Assembly: GCA_049416425.1 (NCBI GenBank)
Contig: JBMSHD010000104.1
Coordinates: forward strand, 1-7,024
From: JBMSHD01 sp049416425
GTDB lineage: Bacteria; Pseudomonadota; Gammaproteobacteria; Francisellales; Francisellaceae
Reading direction: 5' to 3'
DNA length: 7,024 bases
Part shown: positions 6,463 through 7,024 of the stretch, piece after piece
Layout of the letters: every line of letters starts with the position of its first letter
How positions within the stretch are numbered: position 1 is the first letter of the stretch
The notes under the pieces: generated by a model
Told to the model about the DNA's origin: nothing
Databases searched by the model: none
What the model saw: the letters and a program-made list of their open reading frames with translations, nothing else
Program-made: the position numbers and the translations under genes

Positions 6463-6492
6463 ACTATACAATATTTAAAATTTTCAAGTCAA
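6463..6492 (-). promoter_or_regulatory. Sigma-70-like promoter of the lipoprotein gene
   Basis: On the minus strand the -35 TTGACT (6487-6492, five of six) and -10 TATAGT (6463-6468, five of six) are separated by 18 bp of AT-rich DNA. Predicted transcription begins near 6456 and gives a leader of about 100 nt. Confidence 0.6.
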
Positions 6493-6544
6493 TGATTAAA
6501 TTAAATACTTATTTTGGTTGCATTGAAATCTGAATTCGGATTAA

Positions 6545-6574
6545 TTGACAACACTGGCCGATACAATATATGCT
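6545..6574 (+). promoter_or_regulatory. Candidate promoter of the small membrane-protein gene
   Basis: A perfect -35 TTGACA (6545-6550) is followed by TATATG (6567-6572, spacer 16) or TATGCT (6569-6574, spacer 18), each a four-of-six -10 match. Transcription would begin near 6580, after the ATG at 6570, which argues for translation from the ATG at 6606. Confidence 0.45.
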
Positions 6575-6605
6575 ACTACAAGATAAAAGCGGAGTATATA
6601 AAATC

Positions 6606-6833
6606 ATGAATAACAAGAGACAACAGCCTGATCACAAACTGAGTTACCTGATGCTTTTTAATAAACATGCAAAATCAGCGGCAATTCGCGCTCTTATTTT
6701 CATATTGATATTCGCGATTATTTATTATGTTATCAGCGGTGAAACGCTCTCTCCTGCCGCCGCCGTGATATTTTTCCTTGTTGACGCCAGCATCTATACC
6801 TGGCGCCATCGCTGGTTTGGCAAAAATCCCTGA
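6606..6833 (+). CDS. Small two-helix membrane protein of unknown function
   Basis: I do not recognise this protein. From the ATG at 6606 it has 75 aa: a polar, basic N-terminus of about 25 residues; a first hydrophobic helix (about 27-44, IRALIFILIFAIIYYVIS); a very short turn (GETLSP); a second hydrophobic segment (about 51-66, AAAVIFFLVDASIYTW); and a basic tail RHRWFGKNP. The hairpin, with basic residues at both ends, predicts both termini in the cytoplasm by the positive-inside rule. GGAG at 6591-6594 lies 11 nt before the start, a rather long spacing. The in-frame ATG at 6570 (87 aa) lacks a ribosome site and overlaps the likely promoter. The gene stands alone, divergent from the lipoprotein gene. 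Coding character is supported by the clear hydrophobicity pattern and upstream signals, not by homology. Confidence 0.65.
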   Translation: MNNKRQQPDHKLSYLMLFNKHAKSAAIRALIFILIFAIIYYVISGETLSPAAAVIFFLVDASIYTWRHRWFGKNP

Positions 6834-6959
6834 AGCTATTTATTTCTTTTTAGGCGCATAACTATCCGCCGCCATTAAGGTTGCCAGCATGAAAAAAGCA
6901 ACTTGAGCCACTCATGACATTTTGATATTCTCAGTCTTAAATGTTGCTACTCTATAGCA

Positions 6960-7024
6960 CTAGCCATTGAACTTTGCCTTTGCATTCCAGGTCAAGGCAA
7001 ACAACATCGAGGCGGCAAAGGCGG
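6960..7024 (-). CDS. Possible C-terminal end of a membrane protein entering from the right edge
   Basis: Reading leftwards from the edge, an open frame of 20 codons ends at TAG (6960-6962). It encodes a hydrophobic stretch (AFAASMLFALTW) followed by a basic, polar tail (NAKAKFNG), which looks like a last transmembrane helix with a cytoplasmic tail. Codon use resembles the neighbours. The visible part is too short to identify a family, and a chance open frame cannot be excluded. Confidence 0.35.
   Translation of the reverse strand, partial: AFAASMLFALTWNAKAKFNG

Larger units (their letters stand above)
6356..6605. other. AT-rich divergent intergenic region
   Basis: This 250-bp spacer lies between the lipoprotein gene and the small membrane-protein gene. 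It holds a promoter in each direction, with the two -35 hexamers (6487-6492 and 6545-6550) about 50 bp apart, and a hairpin in the lipoprotein leader. No convincing coding frame is seen. Confidence 0.6.

Noticed and set aside
6570..6605. Upstream ATG at 6570 as start of the small membrane protein.
   Set aside because: It lacks a ribosome site and overlaps the likely -10 region; the extra 12 residues add no recognisable feature.
6860..6905. Stem AGGTTGC / GCAACTT with an A-rich loop after the small membrane gene, considered as its terminator.
   Set aside because: The stem is short with a GU pair, the loop is 13 nt, and there is no T-run downstream.
6973..7001. 8-bp inverted repeat TTTGCCTT / AAGGCAAA with a 13-nt loop, considered as a terminator.
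   Set aside because: No T-tract follows on either strand, and the repeat falls inside the probable coding end of the right-edge gene.

Overview
The window looks like chromosomal housekeeping DNA from a Gram-negative bacterium, most likely a gammaproteobacterium. The evidence is a kdsC-lptC-lptA-lptB lipopolysaccharide cluster, a full-length two-lobed TrkA, and a lipoprotein with a classical lipobox. By eye, base composition is a little below 50% G+C and fairly even, with AT-rich intergenic spacers. I cannot name the genus. I see no IS element, phage gene, CRISPR array, tRNA or rRNA.

Layout, left to right. Positions 3-578 (+) hold the C-terminal part of an ATP-grasp enzyme cut by the left edge. 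Convergent to it, and reading leftwards from about 3294 to 584, is kdsC > lptC > lptA > lptB. These genes are joined by stop/start contacts (TAATG at kdsC/lptC, a lptC stop just upstream of the lptA start, 4 bp between lptA and lptB). A divergent control region (3295-3564) separates this operon from a rightward pair: a PduO-type cobalamin adenosyltransferase and trkA, which overlap by ATGA. trkA converges, with 8 bp between stops, on a leftward lipoprotein gene of unknown function (5507-6355). A second divergent spacer (6356-6605) leads to a small rightward gene for a two-helix membrane protein (6606-6833). The last 190 bp contain no complete gene. A leftward hydrophobic reading frame enters from the right edge and stops at 6960.

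How the genes work together: KdsC makes free Kdo for the inner core of LPS. LptB powers extraction of LPS from the inner membrane, LptC takes it at the periplasmic face, and LptA bridges the periplasm. The four genes therefore cover one product from sugar precursor to export, but lptF, lptG, lptD and kdsD are not in the window. The adenosyltransferase makes adenosylcobalamin and TrkA gates potassium uptake. Their translational coupling has no obvious biochemical reason. I found no strong candidate for a new multi-gene system. The items most worth checking are a 26-bp palindrome at the extreme left edge, an enlarged LptA with a cysteine-bearing insertion, the unknown lipoprotein facing a small membrane protein across a shared promoter region, and two convergent gene pairs with no room for ordinary terminators.
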